In this document: positions 12,885-24,683 of the stretch, piece by piece
How positions within the stretch are numbered: position 1 is the stretch's first letter
How the letters are laid out: the number at the start of each line of letters is the position of its first letter
From: Schistocephalus solidus
Lineage: Eukaryota > Platyhelminthes > Cestoda > Diphyllobothriidea > Diphyllobothriidae
Direction: 5' to 3'
Assembly (NCBI GenBank): GCA_017591395.1
Contig: WEDG01005044.1
Span: forward strand, 148,029 to 212,028
Length of the DNA: 64,000 nt
Program-made: the position numbers and the translations under genes
The notes under the pieces: model-generated
Told to the model about the DNA's origin: nothing
Database searches by the model: none
The model's input: only the letters and a program-made list of their open reading frames with translations

Positions 12885-14520
12885 TCTTTTTTGACACCGG
12901 GCATAGGTGGGGGAGGAGGAGAGAGTATGGTAGATGCAGCGCAAGTCTACCATCCCTTTAAACTAAACCACTTGCAGGTCAGCGTACCTGCACCATCCTA
13001 CTGTGGAGCGAACGGTCAACCTCGTCGAAATAGACGGTCGAACTATCGTCTGGTGACAGTACGCTTAAAGGAAATGCGTTTTAATGCTACCTTATTGCCC
13101 TGTGTCAAGAGACCAAACTTGCCAGTTTAGGGAAACGCAAGCTTCTGACCCACAAAGCGAGCCTTGGATTTCAGCCTTTCACTATTTTCCATAGTTTGCA
13201 TTGAGAAGGTAAGCACTACTTATTTTAAATGTGTATACTAAGCACTTTAATCCGGGTTTATACTTTTCGGGGAATGTTGTGTTTGGACATAAAGCTAGAG
13301 GGCAGCCATCTGTTTAACTTTTTAATATTCCTAACCTTTTAACCTCAGAGGGAATTTCGAGCAGTCAATTTCGTGAAATGCCATTCACCGTCCCGTGGCC
13401 AAATTTCAAAACCAGGCTCAACTATTGGCCAAATAGATATCTTAAGAACATAAAAAAACGGCAAATCAGATTTTAATGGGCATTTGGATTACCCATCTGT
13501 TGTATTTATTTTTGTCATTTCGAAACCCGACTGGGGGAATTTCCAAGATTGGAAACGAGTATGCGTGCCCCAGGTTCTTATTTCGAAGAAGGTGATTGCG
13601 AGGGCATTGAAACAGTACGTGGTTTGACTGTGGGGGTTGGGGAGAGAGTGAGGTCGGGAGCTCAGCGCATTTTCCTCACTATAAACAATCTGACGCGCTT
13701 GAAACTATCACGGTGCGTTTAAATCCGTGGCTTGGAAGGTTGCCAACTGACAGGATAACGCGAACCGCGTGGTCAGCCCAATGTGTGTTTTGTGTGGAGT
13801 GGCTGACTGGCAGACTGAGAGTCAGGCTGCAATGGCTTCTTCTTAATGTGGCCTGTATGGCACTCCCACTCCGTGGGATCCGAGCCAGGTGTGGTGGTAC
13901 GCCCAGGGGCGGCTCCGGCCGCGCCAGTCACCTGTGCTCTCTCCCATTTCTGGTCTTCTTGACTCTGTCATGACACCGGGCTCAGGTGGGGGAGGAGGAG
14001 AGTGGGCGATAGATGCAGCGCAAGTATACTATCACTTTAAACTAAATCATGCGCAAGTCACCATTATTGTTACACCCTTCGGTGGAGCAAACGGTGGAAA
14101 TCGTCGAAATGAACGGTTGAACTATCGTATATGCCAGTGCCACCTAAACGGGCCACGTGTTAGATGCGTTGAACCAAAACGCGGCCCACGTGGCACGGGA
14201 GGCGTTATTCGGGTTGCGCTCCCATAACGAATGCCGAACATGGGGAGTGTGGTGGCACGCCTAGTGGCGGCTAGGGATTAGAGGACGCGACCGTGCCATT
14301 CACCTGCGTCCTCACCCGCCTCCGGTCTTCTTGACTCTGTTTTGACACCGGGCTCACGTGGTGGAGGAGGAAGAGAGAGTGCGGTAGCTGCCGCGCAAGG
14401 CTGCTATCACTTAAACCTTATTCACGCGCAAGTCACCGTCCCTGCACCACCCTGCTGTGGAGCGTAAGGTGGGCATCGTCGGACCATGACTTTCGAACTA
14501 TTGTGTACAAGCCTGTGATT
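12885..14520 (+). repeat. GC-rich dispersed repeat with tandem modules (family C)
   Basis: A module starting near ACACCGGGC[A/T]CAGGTGGGGG and running through GATGCAGCGCAAG, TTTAAACTAAA and GGTTGAACTATCG occurs at about 12892-13050, 13972-14130 and 14344-14505. The last two lie about 372 bp apart and share upstream sequence (GGTGGTACGCCCAGGGGCGG versus GGTGGCACGCCTAGTGGCGG). A 5' portion starting AACAATCTGACGCGCTTGAA at 13684 recurs at 35924. It has no convincing reading frame. It could be a nonautonomous transposon or a dispersed satellite unit. Confidence 0.7.
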
Positions 14521-14649
14521 ATAAGAATGAAACAACGAATGATCGGTTTTTTAGTCCCACAAGATGCGTCCAACGCGTTGTGACCAGGTGGTTTTTTTTA
14601 AAACTGGACCACGTGAGCAAATTGCGTGCTAACATGGAGGTATATAAAC

Positions 14650-15250
14650 GTTCTTGCTAATGGAGTTGGTGTTAGAGAACCAGACCTTCAGCGGTTCTCG
14701 CCCCGCATTATTGCCGGATTACGCCATTATTATCGTCTTCGCGAAGTTACATTGTGGCCTTGAGAGTGTGTGTAGCGATCTGAGATGGTGGATCGCCTCT
14801 CCGCGCTGCCCGTTTGTGCTCCATTATTGGCGAGGTTAGTCGGCATCCGATCTGCCCTACATAATGGCGATAGCATTCACGACATGGGATTTGATAAACG
14901 ACACCAGATCGCTCCCCTACTTCTAGCCGGTGTTTCATCTGCATGACTCGGATACCCGTGGCAGCTGTCCGACTATGAGCAATATCCACGACACCCTAGA
15001 GGCGCATTGATAGACCCCCTGCTATCAAGAAGGGCAGCCCATTTACCAGTCACGGATGCAAGCCGTAACGATGCCATTGGATGGCGTAGGCAGAGCCTTA
15101 TCATGAACACCACCTGCTCCCCCTCCCCCCATACCCCTTTCCTCTTCGTGAGTCTAAAAAACCGCTCCTGTGTTGTTGCATTCCAACGGTCTCTGATGAT
15201 GGCCTCCAATATGCTATTTCATTTTCTTTGCTGAGGGAAGTTTACCTTTA
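14650..15250 (-). mobile_element. Penelope-like element, C-terminal GIY-YIG fragment
   Basis: On the minus strand a piece near 14989-14747 reads SGVVYQIPCRECYRHYVGQI, then RLTSPIMEHKRAARRGD and SQIATHTLK. This is the typical GIY-YIG endonuclease start of Penelope-like elements (VVY-IPC...YVG-T) with its downstream EH-RA and ATH blocks. An upstream segment near 15209-14973 probably belongs to the same element but is less clear. Stops and frameshifts show it is dead. Confidence 0.65.
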
Positions 15251-15527
15251 GACATATTTTTGTCTTGGCTGATAAGGGTATAACAATGTTTCATTTTTTG
15301 GACAAATCGCATTCTTCTGCCTATCCATCAACCAAGACAGCCTTTTGGCCCGAGATAAGTTCACTATGTGCCATGGCATCCTTTTAAATGCGACATTATT
15401 TTTCAAAGCAATTTGGAAGAACTGATGCTTGGTTTTTTACAGGAACTGCGAGTAAAGCGAATAAACCGTTATCAAAAGTAAAACAGGATTTTGGCAGATT
15501 CAAATAATTCATTCAAATTAATGGGGA

Positions 15528-15720
15528 AAAACTCGGTGACCTCGGTGGGATTCGAACCCACATAAACAATGGGGAAGTCCTCGCAACAGTCACCACTCTA
15601 ACCACCTGAGTTACGAGGCCCCAAGTGGAATCGTAAGTTCAGCCACACTTGAGTCAATTTATCCGCCCAGCCCACTGGAACGTATGATATTGGCAAATTA
15701 CTTATCTGAATCTTTCGAAA
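15528..15720 (-). repeat. tRNA-derived repeat, family B, reverse copy
   Basis: The plus strand reads AACTCGGTGACCTCGGTGGG, then a B-box complement GGATTCGAACCC, and later CACCTGAGTTACGAGGCCCC. On the minus strand this is a tRNA-like molecule with a GGCCTCG/CGAGGTC acceptor stem and a TAACTCAGGTGG A box. It is followed by the family body (ACACTTGAGTCAATTTATCC). It is truncated where an oppositely oriented copy begins. Confidence 0.7.
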
Positions 15721-15955
15721 CCCCCTATTAATTAATGCTACCCGGTAATCGTCTGGTGGACGTTATATTAATTGCTTAGAAAATCATACTTGGGTAGTCA
15801 GTTAACTGCATTCGAATTGGTGGATTACCTACGTAGCAGTAGGCTGGGTGGGGCGTTGTAGTTCACTTGGTAAGAGCGTTGGCTGTACTAAAGCCTCCCT
15901 CTTGCTGGCGTGGATTCGAAGCCCACCGAGGTCACCCAGTTTTCGCAATCGCTTC
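15721..15955 (+). repeat. tRNA-derived repeat, family B, forward copy
   Basis: A body (CTTGGGTAGTCAGTTAACTG, GTAGGCTGGGTGGGGC) leads into a tRNA-like end: TAGTTCACTTGGTAAGAGCG, GGCTGTACTAAAGCC and GGATTCGAAGCCCACCGAGG. The anticodon-loop region GTACTAA with a long variable arm suggests a serine(ACT)-like class II ancestor. It lies head-on to the reverse copy at 15528-15720. Confidence 0.7.
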
Positions 15956-16413
15956 AAGTTAATTCTCAAATGGATGAAGCTATTTGTCCGTTTTCATTTC
16001 CATTTAACGATGAAATTTACGGTGTTACCAAATTCTGCAATCTCGGCGAATGGCCTTCAATGAGTTTTAGGAATTAATTTCTTTCATCTAAACCATGAGA
16101 TACGTGGTCGGTACAAGATTGACTTGGACGTGTTTAGGGTAACACTAATGTGTGCTCTATAGAAGTTACTTGGCGAACTATTGGACAGTTTAAAGTACTT
16201 TTAAAAGACGCTGCATTTTGCTAGACGGCAGTAAACCCATAAAAGTTTACTACAGGGCGTTTTTGTTTGTGTGGGTTTGAGCGTTGAGAGAAAATAAAGT
16301 GTTGAACCGCCAGCGAAGTACATTCTCTAAGTCGGCATTCACGATCTTTTGAAACATTTTCATTTAGATTTCTGAACCAGAACAATTCTATAGAAATATT
16401 TGCGGATGTACAA

Positions 16414-16525
16414 CTCACCGATCGTTTACGGGACTCACTCGTCCCGTTGTGTCTTGGGGCTCGCGCTCGAGCCCCACCAGCCGCCATACAGCGGCAAGTA
16501 GTATAGGCAGATTAATATTGCCAGC
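16414..16525 (-). repeat. SINE family A, 3' part, reverse
   Basis: On the minus strand it reads the family tail: CTGCCTATACTACTTGCCGC, GGGGCTCGAGCGCGAGCC, CACAACGGGACGAGTGAGTC, GATCGGTGAG. The tRNA head is missing. Confidence 0.7.
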
Positions 16526-16696
16526 CAAATTGCTTATCTTCCACCACACTGACAGCACAGGCACCTGCTAAAAGCCCAGATACGGGTGTTGAACTGACAT
16601 TGATACGCTGCATGATGCAGCTGCGAGTGGTTCTACACGTCACTGGGCACAGCAGCGTTATCATGAACACCTACCCCGACTTCTTCTCCGTCAATT

Positions 16697-16903
16697 GATC
16701 TTCGGGTGGTGCGCACAACTTGAGGATAGGTATAACTGGCCAGAAATTGACACTCAAGTCTCCCTTGTCTTTGTCGGCATTATTCACCTGCCTATTTTAC
16801 TACTAGCTGCTGTGTGGCTGCTGGTGGGTCTCCGGAGTGAGTCTAAAGGCAGAACGGGACGAGTGAGTTCCCTTAGCGATTGGTGAGCGTTCAACAACGA
16901 ATG
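16697..16903 (+). repeat. SINE family A, 5'-truncated, forward
   Basis: It starts at the end of the tRNA head (TTCGGGTGGTGCGCAC), then AAGTCTCCCTTGTCTTTGTC, CTACTAGCTGCTGTGTGGCT, GGACGAGTGAGTTCCCTTAG and GTGAGCGTTCAACAACGAATGC. A 63-codon open frame across it is a by-product of the repeat. Confidence 0.75.
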
Positions 16904-17399
16904 CACTATAAAGACTGCTCAATTGTTGACGATGTTCTCCTATATGTCTCCGGAAGCTTAGGCTAATACATCTATTATACAACTACAGTGGACTCGCATA
17001 TTTGCTTCCGTTTGTGCCAATTTGTTCGGCATTCAATTTATTTAACGAGAAAATTGTCAATATTCGGACTAAATCTTGCGCATGGTATATCGTGAGAGGT
17101 TTATTCTTATTCTTCTACTTTGGTCGGGCTTCAGTGTGATTTACATAACAGACCCTTTCCTACTCATGAGCTGTCAGAATTTTATCACGATGTAGTTCAA
17201 TAGAGTTACGTAGTCGAGTTTAGACGAAAATATATTAACCGGACTCGCGTCCAGAATTTGAACTTTTAAAATCCGCGCTTCCTTGCAGATTTCAATCATG
17301 ACAAATCTGCGATAGGAATAACCCCTAAAAATACATGTGAAAAAGAATTGTCTGCCATAAAGTCATCTTTACAATAAATTACAGGCAAAATATGTTTTC

Positions 17400-17665
17400 C
17401 TTTATGGGTAAGTTTAGGGTCAAGAGAAACAAAGAGGCATGTTGGGGTTAGGTATATAGTTAGGGTTAGAATTAGTGTGAACTGTAGGGTAAGCTTTTCC
17501 GGTGGGTTACGTTTATGTCTACGGTTTACTTTTATGTTAAGGCGAGTGTTAGGCTTAGGACACGGGAATATTTACCCCTGCTGGAATTATGCGCCGTTCG
17601 CCTTGGAAGGGGCGTTGCAATTCCCGTGTCCTGTTTAGACGGACATATAAGTAATTCTTGCTACA
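17400..17665 (+). repeat. relic of the telomere-like MITE family
   Basis: It contains degenerate TTAGGG-like units (GGGGTTAGG, AGTTAGGGTTAGAATTAG), then GACACGGGAATATTTACCCCTG and CCCGTGTCCTGTTTAGACGG. These match, in the same order, the interior and right end of the complete element at 24684-25080. The terminal inverted repeat is too decayed to place its ends exactly. Confidence 0.5.
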
Positions 17666-17799
17666 TCCGCCGTTTGATTAGCTTTTCCTGGTACGCGAGT
17701 TGAAATGTCGTTTTTTTGCGCCTTCATGCCTGTTATCTTTATTTTGGGTGTGTCGCGGATCCCTCAACCCTGCAGTATCCGTGCTTTTTTGTTTCGAAG

Positions 17800-17922
17800 A
17801 TGGACCAGCTGGATTTTGAGCGCTCCAACTTAAGCAGGTCTTATGAGGAAGAACGGGAAAGACGTACTCGACTGGAGAAAGAACTGGAAGGACGCGATGA
17901 AAAAAGGCAAAAGTCAATTTCA
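17800..17922 (+). CDS. coiled-coil protein, visible exon 7 (41 codons)
   Basis: Acceptor GCTTTTTTGTTTCGAAG, donor GTGAGT. Translation begins MDQLDFERSNLSRSYEEERE and continues RRTRLEKELEGRDEKRQKSIS in phase 0. It is very rich in E and R, as in a single-helix or coiled-coil segment. The leading ATG sits directly after the acceptor and is read as an internal codon. A longer reading from 17716 includes the polypyrimidine tract and is not the real exon. Confidence 0.8.
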
Positions 17923-20900
17923 GTGAGTTTTCTGGTTAGATTCTACCCGCAGAACTTTATACTGCAATTGACTTTTTATACCTTGGTTTCGTCAATTTAT
18001 TCCTTCTTTTATGTTATTGAACCAGAGCCCCACGGCCTTTTACAAAAATACTTGATCTTGTTTTATCTAAAAATAGATTTTTCACATTCACATATGTATT
18101 ACAGCGAAATAGAATAGGATTTCGTGCGTTTTTAAACCTATTTTTCTGAAACGTTTACAGTCACAGACTACAATCTTGTGCGGAAGAAAATCAGTTATTA
18201 CATAGGGTCTTTAAATTTTATTTGTACGGTTCTGATGAATGAGCTATTCCATCACTAATAATTGGAAACGCCATCTGCTTATATTTTCCCCGAAAATACT
18301 TCCTCCCGCAAATACAAACGCATAAGTGCATTATAATTTCCTGCTCTACTGCCTGGCCTGGCACGACTAATCTTTGAAAGTACTGTTTTATTTTATAGTT
18401 TATTTTGAGCATTACCTTGCGTCTTGTAAACAAATTAGCACGTGCTAAACGAATTTGCCCTGATTTGGTGCGCTAATTAATAATGCTTTAGAGTGCGTCC
18501 AAAGGGAATGATTAATAGAAAAATGTGATTTCTTGTTACAAACAATCAAAAATACATGCGGATCTTGACTTATGACAAAACGGCTTTCGTTATTGTCTCC
18601 TGCTTTTACTATGGGCATAAGCATTAGGGTTTGGCATTATAGTGAAGTAGCTGCAGTTCACACAGACGGGCACGTGGTAACTAGTAATCATTAAAGGGAT
18701 GGGTAGCGGTAGGTAATGTAAGCCACCGAAGCCAACAGTAATTCCAGGCTTGTATAATACGGCACCGGGTCTAGTAGGTGTTTTACAGGTGAGGCACACG
18801 AAAGGGCAATCAAAGGAATGCAAACATTAAAAGATACATAGTAAATAAATTTCTGCCAAACATATTCATCTAGGCTCTACATTTCAGCGAAAGTTAGCAC
18901 GATAATCTAAAAAAAAAAAAACAAAATGACTATAAGGCATTTGAAAAAAAGACCACGGAAAAATTACCGCAACCAATATGAAGGAAGAACCTTGAGGTAA
19001 CGAGATGCCCGTGGAGACTACAGAAGCACTGGACTTGCAAGCAATTGGACAAGTAAGTCTTACCGAAATTTTACAGTATTTTTAAATAAAGCAAGTGCGT
19101 TTTGTATGAAAAATAAAGAAAGGGACTAATGTAGTGTGAAAATTGAGTGAAAATATAACGAAGGTGTACGTTAGGGAATTGGTTTCTGAATAGACTAAGA
19201 TGTAATGTTCATGTATTTTTCAGTTAAGTTATATACCAGCGTCAGGAACTAACAAGAAAAGTAGACAATCACAACGAGACTGTATAGCTAAAGCTAAAGA
19301 AATAACAGAATTTTAAAATTTGGATAAATTGTTACAAAAATGCCAATCAGTTGGCCTCCTCCCGCGTGTCGCAAAGGCAAATGTGGGTTGTTAATGCGGT
19401 AACAAGTATTGAAGCAGCAAACGGATGGTTTAAACTTCAGGTGCGGAAAATGTAAAAATGAAAAAGAGCTCCAAGAACAGGCTCCATTTGGGAAAATAAC
19501 CGCTGAACCATAAATGCACTACTAAAAATTATGCTGGCATTAAGAAGAGGAATGTGAGGACGGCATTGGAGACAGCCATAAAACAAAAATACATCAGTAT
19601 AGCCTGGCTCGAAATGTCTGTTCAACAGCCCAAATTAATAAAAACGTACAGATAGGTGGGCGTTTACTGAAGGTTTCCATGTGGAGGGTGAATGGGGTGC
19701 GTAGAAGTCAGCTGTTATATCGAATGACAATGACATGGGAACTGAATAATCAACTATGAAACCGTGTGTCCCAAGGTGCGCCGACGGTCAATCGCAGTTA
19801 CTAAAGGTTTTCGTATGGGGGGTTCAATGAGGTTAATTTGGTGCTTTAAAAAAACCTAGTAAGTTAAGGAGTTCGCGTGGGTAGAAGGAAACCGTAAGCA
19901 GATTCCGAGGAAGCGTAGCGCTTGTACTCTAACAGAGGCAAACAGAAGTTGAAACAACATGTGCTGCCTAAAGCATGTGGTGTGTGATGCTTACATTCAT
20001 TAAAAATGTTTAGCCGAGTATTATCGAAGAATCTGGTTGATGAAAGGGTACGCGATGTAGAGGAGGAAGTGTTATTAGATGCGGAGAAATCTATTAAATA
20101 ATGGCATAAACTAGGCCTACTAAAACAAATAGAGTACTTAGTTATGTATATTGAACTCTGATAACTTTTACAACCTTTACCAAGAAACGTATTACCGAAG
20201 TTGTAATCATATGACTTCATACTCCTGATGTCAGTCAACGTGGTTTGGACCCGTCTGTGCAGTGGAAAGAACGTTGCTGGCCATTAAGTGGCTCACTTTG
20301 ATATCGAATATGCAGACCGGTGTTGTGAATATCCTAGTGTCCTTGTCTTTGTTGGTAAAACTAGGCCAACAGCACAACAATTCCTGCACAATATCTTCAT
20401 CTATTTCTAACATTGTTGAGAACACATAGAACATTCCAATTTCTATAAAATACTTTCAAAAATAATCCCTACCTTCTAGTCAATTTTTTCTTATTAGAAA
20501 ATGTCTACTAACCCCGTATAAGCACGCAGAAAATCTACGAAACTGCCGGTGGTTTTTGGACCACCGAATTTATTTGCTGGCTGGTCAACATGTCAAATTT
20601 AGTTTTTGGTTTACCTGACATAAACCAGATCATTAATGTCTTTGCTTCGGGATAACTTGTGAAATGCCTACTTCCTTGATTGTAAAACATGAAGCTTCTA
20701 GGCATGTGTTTTGTCCTCAGTCAGTACTTACTGTTTGACATTTTATATCCTTGAATATATGGCCCGATTTGTAGTGAAGGATACGCATGAAACTGCACAA
20801 TCGCCTTTGGCTATCTTTCCTTACCCATAGTCCTTAAAATAGCCGACATTGCATAATTTAAGACAAAATTGTGCACGCGCGTAAAATCTATTCACCAGCA

Positions 20901-21059
20901 GTTGTACTGTTCATCAAGAATCAATGATCACTCTGGTCATTCACTGTAGGTTTTTGATTGAGCTTGCAAGGTTTTCTATAGAAACAGAAAATCTTCAGTC
21001 CCCGAGGAGACCTCAGTTTCCTTTGTATTTGTGTGTTTTTTCACTTATCTAAATAGCAG

Positions 21060-21305
21060 GCGATTTCACTACCCATCATGCCGACCTGGTTGCCAGCTAC
21101 ACCAATATAGTTGGCTTGACTACAACCGCATTATATCTGGTAAATGACACCAGACTTCTGATTAATGGGATTGGTATCATTTGAGGGCATGGGCGGCCAG
21201 GGGATTGTGCTATCTGGTCTGGGAGCGACCTGAATCCCAAATTCGCTCATCAGTTTAGCAAACTCCTCGGACACGCCGACAATATAAACCACTGTTCACC
21301 ATAAT
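21060..21305 (-). mobile_element. Penelope-like element fragment (GIY-YIG start)
   Basis: The minus strand reads EEFAKLMSEFGIQVAPRPDS near 21270-21215. After a short gap it gives NQKSGVIYQIQCGCSQANYIG near 21165-21100. The phrase GVIY-IQC-C--ANY-G is the first motif of the Penelope GIY-YIG nuclease. The fragment is short and diverged. Confidence 0.6.
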
Positions 21306-21657
21306 TCTGATTTTAGTCGCTCCCTCGGATTTCTTACCCAGACCACTTGCCTGTATTTTTCTGCAAAACTGCCAGATTTACCGCAATTTTTGATGAATTT
21401 CCGCGGGAACTTAACCTCGGCCTGCTTTTTGTCCTGCACGGCGGTAGAGTGTTCTCACGCAGCTGCATTTGTGCGAAAAGGGGTAGTTGCTATGGGAACT
21501 TAGAATACAGATGGAGTTCAGATATTGAGTGAATAAATTACTGGTCCGAGCATTCGCCTTATCTTTTCTTTCCATCTCAACAACGGGTATCAGCATTTTC
21601 GCCTACATTCATATGTATATAAATGGATGTGTATATAATGGAGTACCAACATGTGCA

Positions 21658-21880
21658 AAGGAAATCGGAATGGCCATTTCTGGCTTATTAGCCGTCATCA
21701 GCTAGTCATACCCAATCCCAAGTGTGGACCCTCTGGGATTCGAACCCGCGAATTTCGGTCACTGTGTTGAACGCTCTAAAAATGAAATGGCTATTCTAGT
21801 CTCCCTTGTCTTTGTCGGTATTCCATCCTATGTATATGTTACTAGTCGCTATGCCACTGCCTGTGATTGCTCTGGGTTGA
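21658..21880. repeat. SINE family A with inverted 5' half
   Basis: Bases 21658-21780 read the tRNA head and first body half on the minus strand (GGGATTCGAACCCGCGAATT and GAACGCTCTA are complements of the B and A box regions). At 21781 the sequence flips to the plus strand and continues with the second half: AAATGGCTATTCTAGTCTCC, CTTGTCTTTGTCGG, TACTAGTCGCTATGCC. The two halves together make about one element. Confidence 0.65.
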
Positions 21881-23117
21881 ATCCCAGTGCGCAACGGATC
21901 AAGCATGTTCTGCAACTTGTTTATTCAATGGGTTTTCAGTACGTACGTTTACTTTCCCGACAATCTGCTGCAATTGACTAGTTTTCTCCGAACCCTTGCA
22001 CAATAAAAAAACGTTAGAACATGACAGCCAGGAAGATTATCTGTCACGGCTTTCAACATGGCATGCTCGATCAAGACGTCTTCGTGCTTTGTTCGCCTGC
22101 ATATAATGTTTCGCTCTAGCGTCTGAGTGATCCCATTGCAAGCAGCATCGCTTTCTACATATGATTTTCTAAATAAGCAGTCTGCATAAATACTTGTTAA
22201 AGACCATATTCATTAATTGCAAACTACCACAACAGCTCTTCCGAAGATCCGTAGTTTATATCAGCCATAAAAACTAAATGATTTGGTATTTATCTCCAGT
22301 ATTTTTTCCTGAAGTTCAATTATCGGAAGGACCCTCTAAAAGCCCTGCGTTGCAAACATTTGGGCAGTAAGTATGGATTAATTCGACTTTCATTGCCCGT
22401 GGGAACGAAAAGTTAAAAGTAACATACATTCTTCCCGTAAACTGCAACTTACTCAGTCGGATGACGGGTAATTAGATCGCCAAGTAAAAGCGTTTTCCGC
22501 CATCACTGAATGAATCAACTGAATGCGCAGTAATCCGATTTACTTGATGATTATTAAAGCCACACAGAGTTGAGTTCACTGTCGAACAACCACTAGAAGC
22601 CGACTTTGTGCCTTAATGAATGTGTGTTTTGTCAGCTGCTCAGTCGCCAGCCATTTGCGTAGCTGGCACTTCAAATGACAGGGAGAGCAGTAAACCTATA
22701 AGCAGATGATTCAGGGAAACCGAGTTTTCGTGCAAGCAGGATCTTCATTTTTCGGTTGGGTTTTTGGTTATATGACAAAGGAGTTAACGTTTCCCGTATA
22801 GTGTTTTCATTATTTGCAAGGAACAAAGGATTGCGTTGCGTTGTTGTTATGTATAATGAACTCAATAAGTCTCAAACGTAGCAGAAACGAAGTGTCGGTA
22901 GCCAGTGTAACAGTTTGGTGAATTTCCAACGGATTATTCGTCAAAATGTGGCATTAGCTCATGACTAAGGATTAAGCAAAATCTCATACACTTTGCATGT
23001 GCAAATTGGTATACTCGATGATCAGATCAATGAACGCAACCATTCATGAAGAATCTTTTAATAGGAAAGTAGAAGTGTGCTGCACCCTTTGGTTCCCTTC
23101 AGACCGATAATGTTTCA

Positions 23118-23412
23118 TGGATACGACAGTTCGACCGTCGATTTCGACGAGGTTCACCGTATGCTCCACAACAGCTGGTGCAGGGACGGTGACTTGCGCT
23201 TGAATTTATTTTTCAGTGATAGTAGCCTTGCGATGCAGCTACCGCACTCTCTCCTCTTCCCCCACCTGAGCCCGGTGTCAAGACAGAGTCAAGAAGACCG
23301 GAGGCGGGAGATGGCGCTGGTGGCTGGTGCGACCGAAGCCGCCCCTGGGCGTACCACCCCACCTGGCTCGAATTTCACGGAGTGGGAGTGCCATAAAGTC
23401 CACATTTCATGG
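23118..23412 (-). repeat. family C repeat copy
   Basis: The reverse complement of this interval contains the family C signatures: ACACCGGGCTCAGGTGGGGG, GCGGTAGCTGCATCGCAAGG, GTCACCGTCCCTGCACCAGC and GTCGAAATCGACGGTCGAAC, in that order. A 116-codon open frame crossing it on the plus strand is repeat noise. Confidence 0.7.
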
Positions 23413-23531
23413 ATACACTACGCTTAAGGCAGCCTCTCAGTCCACCCTAAAAGACATTTTTCAGGAGTTCCCGGATGAAAAGTAAGTGGGGCTGCCAAAA
23501 AAAAACACAGGAGACAGGAATTATTATAACA

Positions 23532-23816
23532 ATTCAGACAAAGGCCAAGGAGACTGCAAGGGCCAGTTCTGGCTCATTGGCCGTCATCAACCGGTCATAC
23601 CCAACCCCAGGTGGTGCCCAACCCTAGTCTCGAACTCGTGACCTGCTGATTGGAAGTCCAACGCTCTAAACATTGAGTCACGGGCCCGTTGTCTTGTCAG
23701 TTTAATTTGGTAATATGGACAATCGTTGGTGAACACTCGCCGATCGTTAACGGAACTCACTTATCCCGTTCTGCCTTTGGACTCATTCTCGGGCCCGCAA
23801 ACAGCTGCACAGCGGT
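23532..23816 (-). repeat. SINE family A, two reverse pieces
   Basis: 23532-23688 is the complement of a tRNA head and first body half (GAACTCGTGACCTGCTGATT, CAACGCTCTAAACATTGAGT). 23727-23816 is the complement of the tail (GATCGTTAACGGAACTCACT, CCCGTTCTGCCTTTGG). They are in an order that needs two insertions or a rearrangement. Confidence 0.65.
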
Positions 23817-24086
23817 TCAATCGCTAGAGCGTTGGACTTCCGATTAAGAGGTCGTGGGTTCGAGCCTTGGATGGGGCATCATCTGGGGTTGGGTATGACT
23901 GGCTCATGACAGCCAATGAGCAAGGAAGGGTGATTCCAGTCTTTCTTGTCTCTTTTGGTAATATTACTCCGCCTATTCTACTACTAGACACTGTGCGGCT
24001 GCCGGTGAGGCTCTAGAATGAGTCCCAAGGCAGAGCGGGACGAGTGAATCCCGTTAGCGGTCGGTGAGCGTTCATCAACGAATGAC
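23817..24086 (+). repeat. SINE family A, nearly complete forward copy
   Basis: It starts inside the A box region (CAATCGCTAGAGCGTTGGAC) and continues GGTCGTGGGTTCGAGCC, GGGGTTGGGTATGACTGGCT, CTACTACTAGACACTGTGCG, GCGGGACGAGTGAATCCCGT and GTGAGCGTTCATCAACGAATG. It directly abuts reverse pieces of the same family. Confidence 0.75.
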
Positions 24087-24683
24087 AGGAAGCATTGTTT
24101 GCTGACAGCCCTGAGTAGGACAGCGTTATCCCACAAACTGACAACCATTCGAGTCAAAATGTTTAGTGCCTAGTGAGGCAACCTAGTGGTAGATAAGAGC
24201 TGAATCAATTGCACTTACTTTTCTCTCGACTGCGGAGGAAATTGAACGCAACGATTGTCATGACCTAAACTCCTAGGATGGGCGTACCACACACGGACGA
24301 TGGAGCTGCTGAATACTGCCAGCCCTTATATTTCCAGCCTTAAAATAATAGTCTTGCGGTTAGCACTATAAGGAATATTGGCACATTTTAAAAGCGGAGC
24401 CTTATATCAAGGCAGTTTGGTCAAAAGTGTGGCATATGCTATTTGTCTGTGGAGAAATCTGAACTGCCACCATAAGACGCATGACCCACTACAACGTTAG
24501 CATTGCATAACTGAACCATCTTTTTTGGTTTAATGGTTGAAATCCAAATGGACTGGGAGGGAGTTTTTGATGTATTTGTTCGCTAGAGATGAAAATTCAC
24601 CATGAGAAAAATTAGGCATGGTCCTACGCATAAGACTGCTGGCAGCGCAATTCATATGCAGCTGATATCATGGTTACAACACT

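Larger units (their letters stand above)
11359..17799. other. intron with GC-rich modular repeat, Penelope end, SINE-B pair, SINE-A pieces and MITE relic
   Basis: Elements are listed separately. The stretches 11360-12880 and 16904-17400 hold nothing recognised. Confidence 0.5.

Noticed and set aside
15528..15640. Functional tRNA gene
   Set aside because: The tRNA-like part has mismatches, sits inside a dispersed repeat body and occurs in several damaged copies, so it is a tRNA-derived repeat.
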